Notes: generated by a model from the letters alone, not told the origin. A DNA stretch of 64,000 nucleotides from Paenibacillus odorifer (GCF_000758725.1 NZ_CP009428.1:6448001-6512000); one strand, 5' to 3'; shown: positions 51,700 to 61,899, counted from the stretch's first letter. Numbers and translations: made by a program.

Positions 51700-53126
51700 T
51701 AGACTACACCTCCGCTGATTTCTGCCTTAGAAGGAAGAGGAGCCTCCGCTGCAAAACGTTTGCGTTTCAAATATTTTCCCGAACCTGCTTTGCCGACAAA
51801 TTGTTTGTCACGAATAACAAATTCACCTCGACTGAGAACAGAAACAGGCTCTCCCTTCACTTCAAAGCCCTCAAACGCATTATAATCTACGTTCATATGG
51901 TGCGTGTCCGCAGAAAGGGTTCTTTCTACAGAAGGATCAAAAATGACCAGATCAGCGTCACTACCTACTGCGACCGTGCCTTTTTGCGGATACAAGCCAA
52001 ACAGCTTGGCGCTAGAGGTAGCAATAATGTCTACGAATTTGTTCAATGAGATCCGGCCTTTCTGCACACCTTCCGAATATAGAATCGTAAACCGGTCCTC
52101 GATGGTCGGCCCACCGTTCGGGATTTTGGAGAAATCGCCAAGCCCCAGATCCTTTTGTCCTTTGAAATCAAACGAGCACTGGTCAGAGCCAATCGTCTGC
52201 AAGCTGCCGCTCCATAGCGCATCCCACAGAACATCCTGATTCCACTGCTCACGCAGGGGCGGAGACCACACGTATTTGGCACCTTCGAAATTAGGCTTTT
52301 CCAGCGCCGTCTGATCCAGCACTAAATACTGTGGACAAGTCTCACCGTATACGCGCAGTCCCTTTTTACGCGCTTCAGCAATCTTCCAAGCGGCTTCCGC
52401 ACAGGTCACGTGTACAACATACAGCTGAGAATCTGTCAGTTCGGTTAGATAAGCTGCGCGTCCCGTAGCTTCACCCTCCAGCTCCGGCGGGCGGGTCAGC
52501 GCATGAAAGATCGGATCAGTGTTGCCTGCGGCCAAGGCCTGCTCAACAAGATATTCAATGACATCTCCATTCTCCGCATGCACCATAACGAGCGCACCTT
52601 CTTTTTTCGCGGCTTGAAGGGTCTTAAAAAGTGTGCCGTCATCCGCCTGAAAAGTATTCTTATAAGCCATAAATACTTTGAGCGAGGTAATGCCTTCTTT
52701 CTCAATTATCTCCGGAAGCTCACCCAGTACTTTATCGTTTAATTCTGAGACCATCAGGTGGAAGCTGTAATCAATCACCGCTTTATCCTGCGACTTATGA
52801 TGCCATGTATCTACGGCTTGCTGTAGCGGTTGTCCTTTGGTGGTTAAGCAAAAATCAATGACTGTGGTCGTTCCGCCATATGCAGCCGCAATGGTTCCCG
52901 TCTCAAAATCATCAGCTGTAACCGTGCCGCCAAAAGGCATATCCAGATGCGTATGTGGATCAATGCCTCCAGGAAAAACATAACACCCCGAGGCATCTAT
53001 AATTTCTGCACCAGGGACATCCAAATGAAGGCCAATCTCCGTAATAACCCCGTTTTCAATCGCCACATCGCCTGTATAAGTATCTGCTGCAGTAACGATG
53101 ATGCCATTTTTAATAATCTTTTTCAT
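51699..53126 (-). CDS. hydA: Dihydropyrimidinase
   Basis: The cyclic amidohydrolase that opens dihydrouracil or dihydrothymine to the N-carbamoyl beta-amino acid, step two of reductive pyrimidine breakdown. Its 475 residues match the family. The metal site shows as DPHTHLD near residue 58, and the Lys that becomes carbamylated is in SLKVFMAYKNTFQ near 150. ATG 53126 (MKKIIKNGIIVTAADTYTGD) has a good AGGTGG upstream; the longer frame overlaps preA. It is 2 bp after preA. Hydantoinase activity is an alternative label, but the preTA neighbours favour pyrimidines. Confidence 0.93.
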   Translation of the reverse strand: MKKIIKNGIIVTAADTYTGDVAIENGVITEIGLHLDVPGAEIIDASGCYVFPGGIDPHTHLDMPFGGTVTADDFETGTIAAAYGGTTTVIDFCLTTKGQPLQQAVDTWHHKSQDKAVIDYSFHLMVSELNDKVLGELPEIIEKEGITSLKVFMAYKNTFQADDGTLFKTLQAAKKEGALVMVHAENGDVIEYLVEQALAAGNTDPIFHALTRPPELEGEATGRAAYLTELTDSQLYVVHVTCAEAAWKIAEARKKGLRVYGETCPQYLVLDQTALEKPNFEGAKYVWSPPLREQWNQDVLWDALWSGSLQTIGSDQCSFDFKGQKDLGLGDFSKIPNGGPTIEDRFTILYSEGVQKGRISLNKFVDIIATSSAKLFGLYPQKGTVAVGSDADLVIFDPSVERTLSADTHHMNVDYNAFEGFEVKGEPVSVLSRGEFVIRDKQFVGKAGSGKYLKRKRFAAEAPLPSKAEISGGVV

Positions 53127-53128
53127 CC

Positions 53129-54418
53129 TTACACCACCTCCACTTCCGAATAGGTGCCATTCAAACTTCCGATCACTTTCTGCCGCTGGTTCCAGGTCAG
53201 TGAGGCTGCCCCGGTATCCACTGGAACCATATCGATCGCGCCGTCTGCTGGACAGACAATTGAACAAAGATTACAACCTACACAATCTTCCTCGCGGACC
53301 TGTAGAATAGCTTTCCCATCTGTATTAGTTAACATATCAATACACTGATGTGAAGCATCTTCGCAGGCAATATGGCATTTATTACAGTTAATGCAGTTGT
53401 TCTCATTAATACGGGCAACGACCTTATAGTTGAGATCCAGATCACCCCAGTTGGAGTACCGGGATACCGATTTACCGATTAACTCTGTTACGGAAGCCAA
53501 ACCTTTGTCATCCAAATAGTTGTTCAGGCCATCGATCATTTCCTCCACAATCCGGAAGCCATGATGCATGACCGCTGTACATACTTGAATGCCCGTTGCA
53601 CCCATCAACATGAATTCAACAACATCCTGCCAGGTCGAAATCCCTCCAATACCGGAGATAGGAATGCCGACTCCCCGGTCACGGGCACACTCGGCCACCA
53701 TACTAAGCGCAATTGGTTTCACAGCCGGCCCGCAGTAACCGCCATGCGCACCCTGACCCCCAACATTCGGAATGGTGTTCCAGCTATGAATATCTACACC
53801 AGCAAGACTGTTGATCGTGTTGATCATACTAATCGCGTCCGCTCCACCCTTAACCGCATGGCGGGCAACGACGGTGATATCCGTAATATTAGGCGTCAGC
53901 TTCACAATCACCGGGGTCGTCGCAACTTCTTTTACCCAGGTGGTCTGTGCCTGCACCAGATCAGGCTGCTGCCCCGAAGCAGCGCCCATTCCACGCTCAG
54001 CCATCCCGTGCGGACAGCCAAAGTTAAGCTCCAGACCGTCTACACCCACATCCTCTACCCGCTTAACAATCTCATGCCATTTATGCTGCGTTGGTTCTAC
54101 CATCAGGGAGGCTATAATCGCATGATTCGGGAATCTTTTTTTCGTTTCATAGATTTCCTTCAGATTAACTTCAAGCGGACGGTCGGTGATCAGTTCAATA
54201 TTGTTAAAGCCCGCAACCCGTTGCCCATTGAAATTTACTGCCGCAAAACGCGATGAGGTATTAATGATTGGATCGCCGAGCGTCTTCCACACCGCCCCGC
54301 CCCAACCCGCTTCAAAGGCCCGCTGCACTTGATAACCTGTATTCGTAGGCGGCGCGGAGGCCAACCAGAACGGATTCGGTGATTTGATTCCTGCGAGATT
54401 AATACTTAAATCTGCCAT
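53129..54418 (-). CDS. preA: Dihydropyrimidine dehydrogenase, catalytic subunit PreA
   Basis: The FMN-binding TIM-barrel that reduces uracil or thymine. The 429-residue protein has the dihydroorotate-dehydrogenase-like barrel (residues 1 to about 310, with NFGCPHGMAERGMGAASGQ) and two C-terminal [4Fe-4S] motifs, CINCNKCHIACE and CVGCNLCSIVCP, that take electrons from PreT. GGGAGG precedes the ATG. It lies 45 bp after preT and 2 bp before hydA. Confidence 0.95.
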   Translation of the reverse strand: MADLSINLAGIKSPNPFWLASAPPTNTGYQVQRAFEAGWGGAVWKTLGDPIINTSSRFAAVNFNGQRVAGFNNIELITDRPLEVNLKEIYETKKRFPNHAIIASLMVEPTQHKWHEIVKRVEDVGVDGLELNFGCPHGMAERGMGAASGQQPDLVQAQTTWVKEVATTPVIVKLTPNITDITVVARHAVKGGADAISMINTINSLAGVDIHSWNTIPNVGGQGAHGGYCGPAVKPIALSMVAECARDRGVGIPISGIGGISTWQDVVEFMLMGATGIQVCTAVMHHGFRIVEEMIDGLNNYLDDKGLASVTELIGKSVSRYSNWGDLDLNYKVVARINENNCINCNKCHIACEDASHQCIDMLTNTDGKAILQVREEDCVGCNLCSIVCPADGAIDMVPVDTGAASLTWNQRQKVIGSLNGTYSEVEVV

Positions 54419-54463
54419 TGATGTTCCCTCCCTGTCATGTAAAATCCTATTTGATTTCTACGC

Positions 54464-55855
54464 TCAGCCCGCAGATCTAACAACGACCTCCTGCTGGCCT
54501 GAGAATTGTTTAACAATCGCATGGGCTGCATCTTTTCCCTGCTGTGCCGCTGATACAACCATGGCCTCGCCTTTACCTGAACCAAATATGATGTCCCCAG
54601 CGGCATAAATCTGCGGATCGGAGGTTTGGCAGGTGACCTCATTCACCCTCACAACCCCACGGTCATGCATAAGACCTAAGGAATCTATTAGATCTAGACG
54701 ACGCTTTTGACCAATAGCTATTACAACTGCATCTACAGGAATCAAGAACTCAGAACCCTCGATCGGCATAGGTATTGGACGCCCATCTTTGCCCAGCTCC
54801 TCCGTCAGCTTCATCTGCACACATTCCAGTGCAGTTACATTCCCAAGCCCATCACCCACGATACGTTTCGGTAAGGTAAGCCAGTTGAACTCCACACCTT
54901 CCTGCTTCGCAAATTCATATTCAAAGTCATAAGCCGTCATCTCTTCGCGGGTCCGGCGGTAGACCATTTTCACATTGGTGGCTCCCAGCCGCACTGAGCA
55001 AGTCGCTGCATCAATAGCCGTATTCCCTGCACCAATGACAGCGACCCGCTGACCCATCAGCTCTAGTAGAGGAATGCCCGTCTTAGTGGATTCTACGAGC
55101 GCAATAGCATCATAAACTCCAGCCATTTTTTCACCCTCAATCCCTATTGGAGGCACATAACCCATACCCGCTGCCAAAACGATGGCATCATAATTCGACT
55201 TCAGCTCATCTACAGAAACATCTACTCCGACTTTCACACCTGTACGTATTTCCACACCCAGCTTCTCTACCTGCTCTACTTCCCAAAGAGATACAGACTG
55301 CGGGAGCCGAAACGATACAATCCCATGTGTATCCAGCCCACCCGCTAACGCCTTCGCTTCGTAGATCACAACAGCAAAACCTTCACGGGCGAGTTCCCTA
55401 GCCGCTGACAATCCCGCAGGACCACCGCCGATAACGGCTACCTTTTTCCCATTAGGAATGCCAGCCTTAAATAATTGAACTCCGCTGTTCATCGCCCAAT
55501 CTGTCGCATAACGCTGCAGCAGTCCGATTTGGATCGGCGCCGAGGCATCATTTAACACACAGGCGCCTTCACACAGCTCATCTGTAGGACAAACACGAGC
55601 ACAGCTGGCACCCACAGGATTGGAATCCATAATCGTCTGTGCCGAGCCTTTCAGATTGTCAGTGGCGATCCGTTTGATAAAGGAGGGAATATTAATGCTG
55701 GTCGGACATGCTTTTATACATGGGGCATCATAGCAATATAGACAGCGATTGGACTCATCCATGGCACCTTTATGGGTCAGAGGCGGCTCAGCCTCGGCGA
55801 AATTACGCATGAACATATCAGGTGTAAATGCTGTTAACGGAGAAGAATGCTCCAT
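54464..55855 (-). CDS. preT: Dihydropyrimidine dehydrogenase, electron-transfer subunit PreT
   Basis: A GltD-like NAD(P)H-oxidising flavoprotein of 463 residues. N-terminal cysteine clusters (CLYCYDAPCIKACPT and CARVCPTDELCEGAC) hold Fe-S centres. FAD is bound by VAVIGGGPAGLSAARE near 139 and NAD(P) by VAVIGAGNTAIDAAT near 272. It passes electrons to PreA. First gene of the preT-preA-hydA operon, with AGGAGG 8 nt before ATG 55855, and divergent from the PucR-type regulator. Confidence 0.93.
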   Translation of the reverse strand: MEHSSPLTAFTPDMFMRNFAEAEPPLTHKGAMDESNRCLYCYDAPCIKACPTSINIPSFIKRIATDNLKGSAQTIMDSNPVGASCARVCPTDELCEGACVLNDASAPIQIGLLQRYATDWAMNSGVQLFKAGIPNGKKVAVIGGGPAGLSAARELAREGFAVVIYEAKALAGGLDTHGIVSFRLPQSVSLWEVEQVEKLGVEIRTGVKVGVDVSVDELKSNYDAIVLAAGMGYVPPIGIEGEKMAGVYDAIALVESTKTGIPLLELMGQRVAVIGAGNTAIDAATCSVRLGATNVKMVYRRTREEMTAYDFEYEFAKQEGVEFNWLTLPKRIVGDGLGNVTALECVQMKLTEELGKDGRPIPMPIEGSEFLIPVDAVVIAIGQKRRLDLIDSLGLMHDRGVVRVNEVTCQTSDPQIYAAGDIIFGSGKGEAMVVSAAQQGKDAAHAIVKQFSGQQEVVVRSAG

Positions 55856-55892
55856 CACTAGTCCCTCCTTATGGGTAATTTTTCATATTTGT

Positions 55893-55907
55893 GTTATATA
55901 ATATAAC
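55893..55907. promoter_or_regulatory. Perfect palindrome upstream of preT
   Basis: GTTATAT-A-ATATAAC, a perfect 15-bp palindrome 38 bp before preT. It may be an operator or part of an AT-rich promoter. Confidence 0.4.
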
Positions 55908-56062
55908 ATTATTTCAAGTTTTGTCTGAATATTTTGCTTACATCTTTTAATTATTGTAGTAATATAAGCTTTAACAGAAATTATCTCTCAACGTTCTCCC
56001 TGATTAGGTTATATATACTGACATCCGTTAATCAAACTATAGTCATTTCGAATTTTCGTTGC

Positions 56063-56081
56063 ATTAGACACTTTGTCTAAT
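56063..56081. promoter_or_regulatory. Candidate PucR operator
   Basis: ATTAGACA-CTT-TGTCTAAT is a perfect 8-3-8 dyad in the 315-bp spacer between the divergent preT and pucR-type genes. Placement suggests control of one or both. Nothing else in the spacer stands out. Confidence 0.5.
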
Positions 56082-56173
56082 TTCAAAACTGTATTTTTTA
56101 CGAGTGAGAATAGGCTGAGAATAACAGGGCATTAACCGAAGGCCAGAGCGCAGAAGATCGAGGGGGAGTAACT

Positions 56174-57862
56174 ATGGACTGGGAGCTTGTATTAACCATT
56201 CGTGACGCTTTAAAAAGACCACTATTCGCAGAAGCCGAGGTGATCGGCGGGAAAAGCGGCCTAAGCCGTGCCATTCGCTGGGTGCATGTGCTGGAAAGTG
56301 CCAACTTCGAGACTCTGATTCATGGCGAAGAAATGATTTTGACTACGGGGATTGGTGCAAGTGTCGATCTCCCTTCCTCCTTGGAGTTTATGCAGAACCT
56401 GATCGATAAAAATGCAGCTTGCCTATGTATTGAGTTAGGTACGTATTTCAGCACCATCCCGCAAGAGATGATCGAATTAGCCGATAGGCATGACTTTCCG
56501 CTAATCATCTTCACCCGCACGGTTCGTTTCGTAGATATCACGTTGGATCTTCATTCGATTATCATCAACCGGCATCACCGGATGCTCCAAGAACTTGAAA
56601 AAATCTCACGTGAATTCCACCGTCTGACCTTAACTTCACAAGGAACGCTGAAAGTGCTGCAATTATTGTGCAAAAGCACCCGCACACAAATTGTCTATAT
56701 GCAGCTACAAGGCAAACCCTTATTTTTCCCGGCCCTTTCGCCGGAAGAGCAGGCTCCATTGCTGAATTTTTTCACCGCCTTCGGCGACGAGCTGGAAGGA
56801 ATTCAACCTGACGCTGCCCCCTATATCCGGGAATATGGACAGAAGACCATCGCGCTCAAGCCTGTAGGTGCGCTGGATCAGACCTGGGCTTACATTCTGA
56901 TGGTATGCAATCACAAACCACAGGAATTCGACTGTCTGCTGCTGGATTCCGCCTCTTTGTCCATTGCTCAGGAGCTGCTGCGAACCCGGTATATGGAGGA
57001 GCGCAAGCTTTTTTCAGAAAATCTATGGGTCGACGAGCTGATCAATGGCCGCATCGAAGATGATAACCGCTTAAAGGGCCTGATAGGCTCTAATTTCAAC
57101 GTGGTCAACGAGCTCCCTTACCGTGTATGCCTTATAGAGATCAAGAACCCCAGAGATGTAAAATGGAACAGCTCGGAGAACGAATGGGAGTCCATCACCT
57201 TCCACCTTTCGCTCATCCTGCGTTCCATCTTTGAGAAATATTCTTTACGTCCGCTGATCACCCTTAAGAACAATCGCCTCACCGTCATCGCCCTCGACAT
57301 CCAATCAAAAATGCCTGGCAAAATGCGACTTCAACAAGCACTTGAAGCCCTGCAGAACATCCGCTCCGATGAGAAGCTCAAGGATTTGCAGCTCGTCATT
57401 GGAGTCAGCAAATCGCATAAGCGCCTAAAACGAGCCTATTCCGGTTATCAGGAAGCCCTACAGGCATTGTCGTTATACTCCTGTTACCAGAAGTCACTGC
57501 TCTTCTATGAAGAGCTGGGTGTATTCCAGTTGCTGTTGAGCTTAAATGACGGAAAAACGTTGCAGAACTTCATTCGCAGTTATCTCGGCCCGCTAATCGA
57601 CCACGACCAAACCAAAGGCAGCGAGCTGCTGCTTACCCTTCGTGTTTATCTGGATCATGATGGTTCCAAACAAATTGCCGCTCGAAACTTATTCATTGTC
57701 AGACAGTCACTTTATTATCGCCTGGACAAAATAACAGAGCTACTGGGTGAAGACTTCATGCAGCCAGAGAATCGGATCTCCATTCAAGTCGCCCTGCGCG
57801 CTTACCAATTTCTATATCCAGACAAAATCACTTTACCTAGCCCCCGTTCAGCACAGATTTAA
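56174..57862 (+). CDS. PucR-family transcriptional regulator
   Basis: A 562-residue regulator with the PucR N-terminal domain (DALKRPLFAEAEVIGGKSGL onward), a central CdaR/GGDEF-like domain and a C-terminal HTH (LRVYLDHDGSKQIAARNLF, then RQSLYYRLDKI). The family often controls purine, pyrimidine or amino-acid catabolism. It is divergent from preT and surrounded by the pyrimidine genes on both sides, so it is the likely local activator. GGGGGAG precedes the ATG. Its 3' end overlaps the convergent aminotransferase gene by 26 bp. Confidence 0.9.
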   Translation: MDWELVLTIRDALKRPLFAEAEVIGGKSGLSRAIRWVHVLESANFETLIHGEEMILTTGIGASVDLPSSLEFMQNLIDKNAACLCIELGTYFSTIPQEMIELADRHDFPLIIFTRTVRFVDITLDLHSIIINRHHRMLQELEKISREFHRLTLTSQGTLKVLQLLCKSTRTQIVYMQLQGKPLFFPALSPEEQAPLLNFFTAFGDELEGIQPDAAPYIREYGQKTIALKPVGALDQTWAYILMVCNHKPQEFDCLLLDSASLSIAQELLRTRYMEERKLFSENLWVDELINGRIEDDNRLKGLIGSNFNVVNELPYRVCLIEIKNPRDVKWNSSENEWESITFHLSLILRSIFEKYSLRPLITLKNNRLTVIALDIQSKMPGKMRLQQALEALQNIRSDEKLKDLQLVIGVSKSHKRLKRAYSGYQEALQALSLYSCYQKSLLFYEELGVFQLLLSLNDGKTLQNFIRSYLGPLIDHDQTKGSELLLTLRVYLDHDGSKQIAARNLFIVRQSLYYRLDKITELLGEDFMQPENRISIQVALRAYQFLYPDKITLPSPRSAQI

Positions 57863-59195
57863 AGGTATCGATAATAAATTCTATATCTTCATCCGTGGAG
57901 GATAACGGCGGGGCGAAGGTAAGCACATTGTTGAACCCAGCTACGGTATCGCCATTTTTGCCGATGATAAGCCCCTTGGACTTACATTCGGCAATAATTC
58001 CTTTCACAATATTCAGATCAACCGGCTTCTTACTGACCTTGTCTTCAACCAGCTCAACCCCTGTCATCAAACCAAAGCTGCGGACATCACCTACAAGCTT
58101 GTGATCAAGCAGCTCGGTAAATTCTGTATTTATTCTTTTACCTAAAAGATCCGCACGTTCCACCAGCTTCTCCTGCTCGATAATCTCCAGATTACGCAGC
58201 GCCAGCGCACAGGAGGCAGGGTTGCCACCAAAAGTATTCACATGGCGAAAATGGCCATAGTCATCGCTATTGTCCTTAAATACCTCATAGATATCCTTAC
58301 GAACAGCAGTCGCGGATAAAGGAAGATAAGCGCTAGTCAGTCCCTTAGCCATCGTTACGATGTCAGGCTTCACATTAAAGTTGTGATGACCAAACTTACG
58401 TCCAGAACGCCCGAATCCACAAATCACCTCATCCATAATGAGCAACACACCGTGCTTACGGCAGATTTCCTGCACCCGATCCAAATAAACCTGATGCGGT
58501 ACAATGACGCCACCACCCGTAATTACAGGCTCCATAATCACCGCAGCTACCGTCTCCACGCCTTCCCAGATGATCATATCCTCTATGGACTGTGCACACT
58601 GGAGGTTGAATTCTTCCACAGTCATCCCGGCCGGGCGGCGATAGCTGTCCGGGGGAGCTACATGCAGAAACCCACCCGCCAGCGGTTCATATTTATATTT
58701 GCGCTGGGCCTGGCCTGTTGCAGATAATGCACCCAGCGAACTGCCGTGATATCCACGATAACGGGCAATGAATTTATGGCGATAATGCTGGCCGATTTGC
58801 TGCTGGTACTGGCGTGCCATTTTGAAAGCAGCCTCATTGGCTTCCGATCCACTATTGGAAAAGAAGATCACGTAATCGCCTCCGAGCCATTCATTCAGCT
58901 TCTCCGCCAGCGCAATCGCCGGGAGATGACTTTGTGTCAGAGGAAAATAAGGCAGGGTCAGCAACTGATTGTAAGCAGCTTCCGCCAGCTCCTTGCGCCC
59001 GTATCCCACATTTACACACCATAAGCCAGACATCCCATCCAAAAATCGATTGCCCTGTATATCCGTAATCCACGACCCACTCGCCGAGGCGGCAATCATA
59101 GGCGGATTCTTTTCACTATAAGGCGTAATGTTGTGCCATAAATATTCCTGATCCTTCTTCACCGCAAGCTCGCTATCGTTCCCCAGACTCTGCAT
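57837..59195 (-). CDS. Omega-aminotransferase, probably beta-alanine/3-aminoisobutyrate
   Basis: A class III PLP aminotransferase of 452 residues. The PLP Lys is in TMAKGLTSAYLPLSA, the acidic partner in IMDEVICGFGRSG, and the phosphate-binding Ser/Gly in FFSNSGSEANEAA. In this locus it would remove the amino group from beta-alanine or 3-aminoisobutyrate, the end products of uracil and thymine breakdown, giving semialdehydes for the adjacent dehydrogenase. GAGAGGAG precedes the ATG, and it is 31 bp after that dehydrogenase gene. Confidence 0.9.
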   Translation of the reverse strand: MQSLGNDSELAVKKDQEYLWHNITPYSEKNPPMIAASASGSWITDIQGNRFLDGMSGLWCVNVGYGRKELAEAAYNQLLTLPYFPLTQSHLPAIALAEKLNEWLGGDYVIFFSNSGSEANEAAFKMARQYQQQIGQHYRHKFIARYRGYHGSSLGALSATGQAQRKYKYEPLAGGFLHVAPPDSYRRPAGMTVEEFNLQCAQSIEDMIIWEGVETVAAVIMEPVITGGGVIVPHQVYLDRVQEICRKHGVLLIMDEVICGFGRSGRKFGHHNFNVKPDIVTMAKGLTSAYLPLSATAVRKDIYEVFKDNSDDYGHFRHVNTFGGNPASCALALRNLEIIEQEKLVERADLLGKRINTEFTELLDHKLVGDVRSFGLMTGVELVEDKVSKKPVDLNIVKGIIAECKSKGLIIGKNGDTVAGFNNVLTFAPPLSSTDEDIEFIIDTFKSVLNGG

Positions 59196-59226
59196 AACAT
59201 TTTCTCCTCTCAGCAGCTCATTTTCT

Positions 59227-60690
59227 CTAATAACGGGCAGTGATCATCTTTTTACGCGTATAGAACTCCACCCCATCACGCCCATTGGCATGCAGGTCTC
59301 CATAGAACGATTTCTTATAACCCGAGAAGGGGAAAAATGCCATGGGCGCAGGCACGCCCAGATTCACACCCAACATCCCTGCATCAATTTCTTCCCGAAA
59401 TTCACGAACCGCCTTTGCGCTGTCTGTATAAATACAAGCCCCATTCGCGAATGGGGACTGATTCGTTACCCCAATCGCTTCACTCAGACTTTTCACACGA
59501 ATCACTGACAATACCGGTGCAAAAATCTCATCCTTCCAGATGGTCATTCCCGGCTGTACATGATCAAATATCGTCGGCCCGATAAAATAACCCGCACCAC
59601 CCGTAGCAGCATCCTTCCGCCCGTCTCTCACAAGCTTGGCTGCCTCAGCTTCACCAGTCTCAATGTAATAAAGCGTCCGCTCCTTATTCGACTGGCGAAT
59701 TACCGGACCCAAAAACACCCCGTCATCGGCGCCATTACCAATCTTAAGCTCATCCGCAGCCGCAGCCAGACGGTTCACTAGCTCGTCAGCGATATCCTCA
59801 TGAACCACTACGACCGAGCAAGCCATACACCGCTCACCTGCCGAGCCAAAGGAGGCCGCAATGATATTTTTGACCGCATTGTCCAGCTCCGCATCAGGCA
59901 GCACAATCGAGTGATTCTTAGCGCCTGCCAATGCCTGAACCCGCTTCCCTTGCGCCGTCCCTGCCTTATATACATATTCCGCAACCGGCTGCGAACCCAC
60001 GAACGAAATCGCCTTCACTTCATCATGCTCCAGCAGCCCATTCACAACCTCGTGCGCCCCATGTACCACATTCAGTACACCTGGAGGAAAGCCCGCTTCG
60101 GCAAATAACTCTGCCAATCGATTAACAAGCAGCGGTGTCCGTTCAGAAGGCTTCAGCACAAAGGTATTTCCACAAGCGATGGCAAGCGGAAACATCCAAC
60201 AAGGAACCATCATTGGAAAGTTAAAAGGGGCAATTCCCCCGATAACCCCCAATGGATAGCGGTACATCCCGGATTCAATTCCGGTAGCAATGTCCGGGAG
60301 CTGGCTGCCCATCATCAACGTGGGGATGCCTGCGGCAAATTCCACACACTCAATTCCACGCTGCACCTCACCTTGCGCCTCTTCCAGACTTTTGCCATTC
60401 TCCAGCGTGATCAGCTCGGCCAGCTCATGCCAATGCTTCACCAGCAGCTGTTGATATTGGAAAAAGTAGCGGGCACGACGCGGCACAGCGACCCTTTTCC
60501 ACACTTGAAATGCCACTGCAGCCGCATCTACCGCCGCACCCAGCTCTTCCCTACTGGAAATGGGCACATAGGCAATCACTTCACCCGTCGCCGGATTATA
60601 TACCTCTTCATCTCGCCCGGACGACGATTCTACCCAAGCTCCATTCACATAATTCTTAACTCTTTCAGCCTGCGTTACTAGGAGAGACAT
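59227..60690 (-). CDS. mmsA: CoA-acylating methylmalonate-semialdehyde dehydrogenase
   Basis: An aldehyde dehydrogenase superfamily enzyme of 487 residues. The catalytic Cys is in AGERCMACSVVVV, a signature of the MmsA/IolA group, and the start VKNYVNGAWVESSSG is typical. It converts malonate or methylmalonate semialdehyde to acetyl- or propionyl-CoA with loss of CO2, the last step of reductive pyrimidine degradation; IolA does this in inositol use. ATG 60690 has AGAGG 8 nt upstream, which the GTG at 60699 overlaps. It pairs with the aminotransferase downstream. Confidence 0.92.
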   Translation of the reverse strand: MSLLVTQAERVKNYVNGAWVESSSGRDEEVYNPATGEVIAYVPISSREELGAAVDAAAVAFQVWKRVAVPRRARYFFQYQQLLVKHWHELAELITLENGKSLEEAQGEVQRGIECVEFAAGIPTLMMGSQLPDIATGIESGMYRYPLGVIGGIAPFNFPMMVPCWMFPLAIACGNTFVLKPSERTPLLVNRLAELFAEAGFPPGVLNVVHGAHEVVNGLLEHDEVKAISFVGSQPVAEYVYKAGTAQGKRVQALAGAKNHSIVLPDAELDNAVKNIIAASFGSAGERCMACSVVVVHEDIADELVNRLAAAADELKIGNGADDGVFLGPVIRQSNKERTLYYIETGEAEAAKLVRDGRKDAATGGAGYFIGPTIFDHVQPGMTIWKDEIFAPVLSVIRVKSLSEAIGVTNQSPFANGACIYTDSAKAVREFREEIDAGMLGVNLGVPAPMAFFPFSGYKKSFYGDLHANGRDGVEFYTRKKMITARY

Positions 60691-60744
60691 AGCTCGCACC
60701 TCTTTCTCTGTTTCAGATGCACTGATGGACTGCTGATTATAATA

Positions 60745-60770
60745 GATGACCGCCAGATCAGGCGGCCATC
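60745..60770 (-). other. Hairpin between substrate-binding protein and dehydrogenase genes
   Basis: GATGACCGCC and GGCGGCCATC form a 10-bp stem (one mismatch) with a 6-nt loop and no U-run. This is more like an mRNA-stabilising or processing hairpin than a terminator, and may set unequal expression within the transcript. Confidence 0.4.
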
Positions 60771-60795
60771 CACTGTAACATTTGAGCTCAACTGG

Positions 60796-61899
60796 TTATT
60801 TTGCCGCCATTTCTACGATTTCGTTCGTGTAAGCCTCATCTACCTTAACCGGTTCTTTAATGACACCAAATTTAAGCGAAATATCAGCAGTTTGCTGGAA
60901 CGCCGCCGCATCGGTATATCCCATCTTGGCACTGTCAAAGCCTTCAGGTAGAATCAGCTTGGCAACCTCAGTCATCATTGTCAGCTGATGTTCCTTCGTT
61001 GTACTGCCGTCTTCCGCTTGCTTCATCACACTGTCCACTGCGGCTGCAGGATCAGCAATTGCATCTTTCCAGCCTTTCAGGGAGGCACGTACGAACTTTG
61101 CCGCAGTCTCTTTGTTCTCCGCAAGCCATTCCTTATTGGCGAACAAGTTATCCTCAAGCATCGCAACGCCTTCCGTATTCATGTCGATGACATTCAGATC
61201 CTCAGCCTTAATGCCTGACTCCAACACTACTTGGTACTCGTTATAGGTCATCGCTGAGGCCGCATCGATCTGATCGCCCAAGAACTGATCCATCGTGAAC
61301 CCTTGCTTCGTAAAGCTCAGATCCTTATTCGGATCGAACTTATATTTATCGAATAACGCTAATAGTTCAAACTCGTTGCCGCCCATCCAGTTGCCTACTT
61401 TTTTACCCTTAAGATCAGCGGCTGAGTTGATGCCCGCCGATTTTTTGGAAACCAGGACCAATCCGCTCTTTTGATAGATTTGCGCGATCTGCACCAGCGG
61501 CATTCCCTCTTCAAGACTCGGCAGCAAGCTGGCTACCCAACCCACACCGATATCTGCGGAGCCGCCTGCCACTTGCTGTTCCGGAACGATATCAGGCCCA
61601 CCCGGCAGAATTTCTACATCCAAGCCTTCTTCCTTGTAATATCCTTTATCCTGCGCCACAAAATACCCAGCGAATTGTGCCTGCGGCACCCATTTCAGCT
61701 GTAGCTTCACTGTAACTGGATCAGCAGCCGGTTCAGTAGCAGCACTTGCGTCAGGAGCTGCTGATACTTCAGGGGCAGTCGTAGCTTCAGCTGCCGAGTT
61801 ATTATTGTTGCCACCGCAACCCGCCATTAAAGAAACACTCAACATCATCACGATTGCCAACAAACCACCACGAAATTTGCGTTTTTTCCCGTTCATCAA
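60796..61899 (-). CDS. ABC transporter substrate-binding lipoprotein, NMT1/THI5 type
   Basis: A 367-residue lipoprotein. The signal ends in the lipobox SLMAGC, followed by an Asn/Ala/Glu-rich linker to about residue 60. The binding domain opens LKWVPQAQFAGYFVAQDKG, the hallmark of the NMT1/THI5-like group that includes pyrimidine and thiamine-precursor binders. Together with two permeases and an ATPase just upstream it forms an importer; the surrounding catabolic genes make uracil, thymine or a dihydropyrimidine the likely ligand. ATG start with GGGGGA upstream. Confidence 0.9.
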   Translation of the reverse strand: MMNGKKRKFRGGLLAIVMMLSVSLMAGCGGNNNNSAAEATTAPEVSAAPDASAATEPAADPVTVKLQLKWVPQAQFAGYFVAQDKGYYKEEGLDVEILPGGPDIVPEQQVAGGSADIGVGWVASLLPSLEEGMPLVQIAQIYQKSGLVLVSKKSAGINSAADLKGKKVGNWMGGNEFELLALFDKYKFDPNKDLSFTKQGFTMDQFLGDQIDAASAMTYNEYQVVLESGIKAEDLNVIDMNTEGVAMLEDNLFANKEWLAENKETAAKFVRASLKGWKDAIADPAAAVDSVMKQAEDGSTTKEHQLTMMTEVAKLILPEGFDSAKMGYTDAAAFQQTADISLKFGVIKEPVKVDEAYTNEIVEMAAK

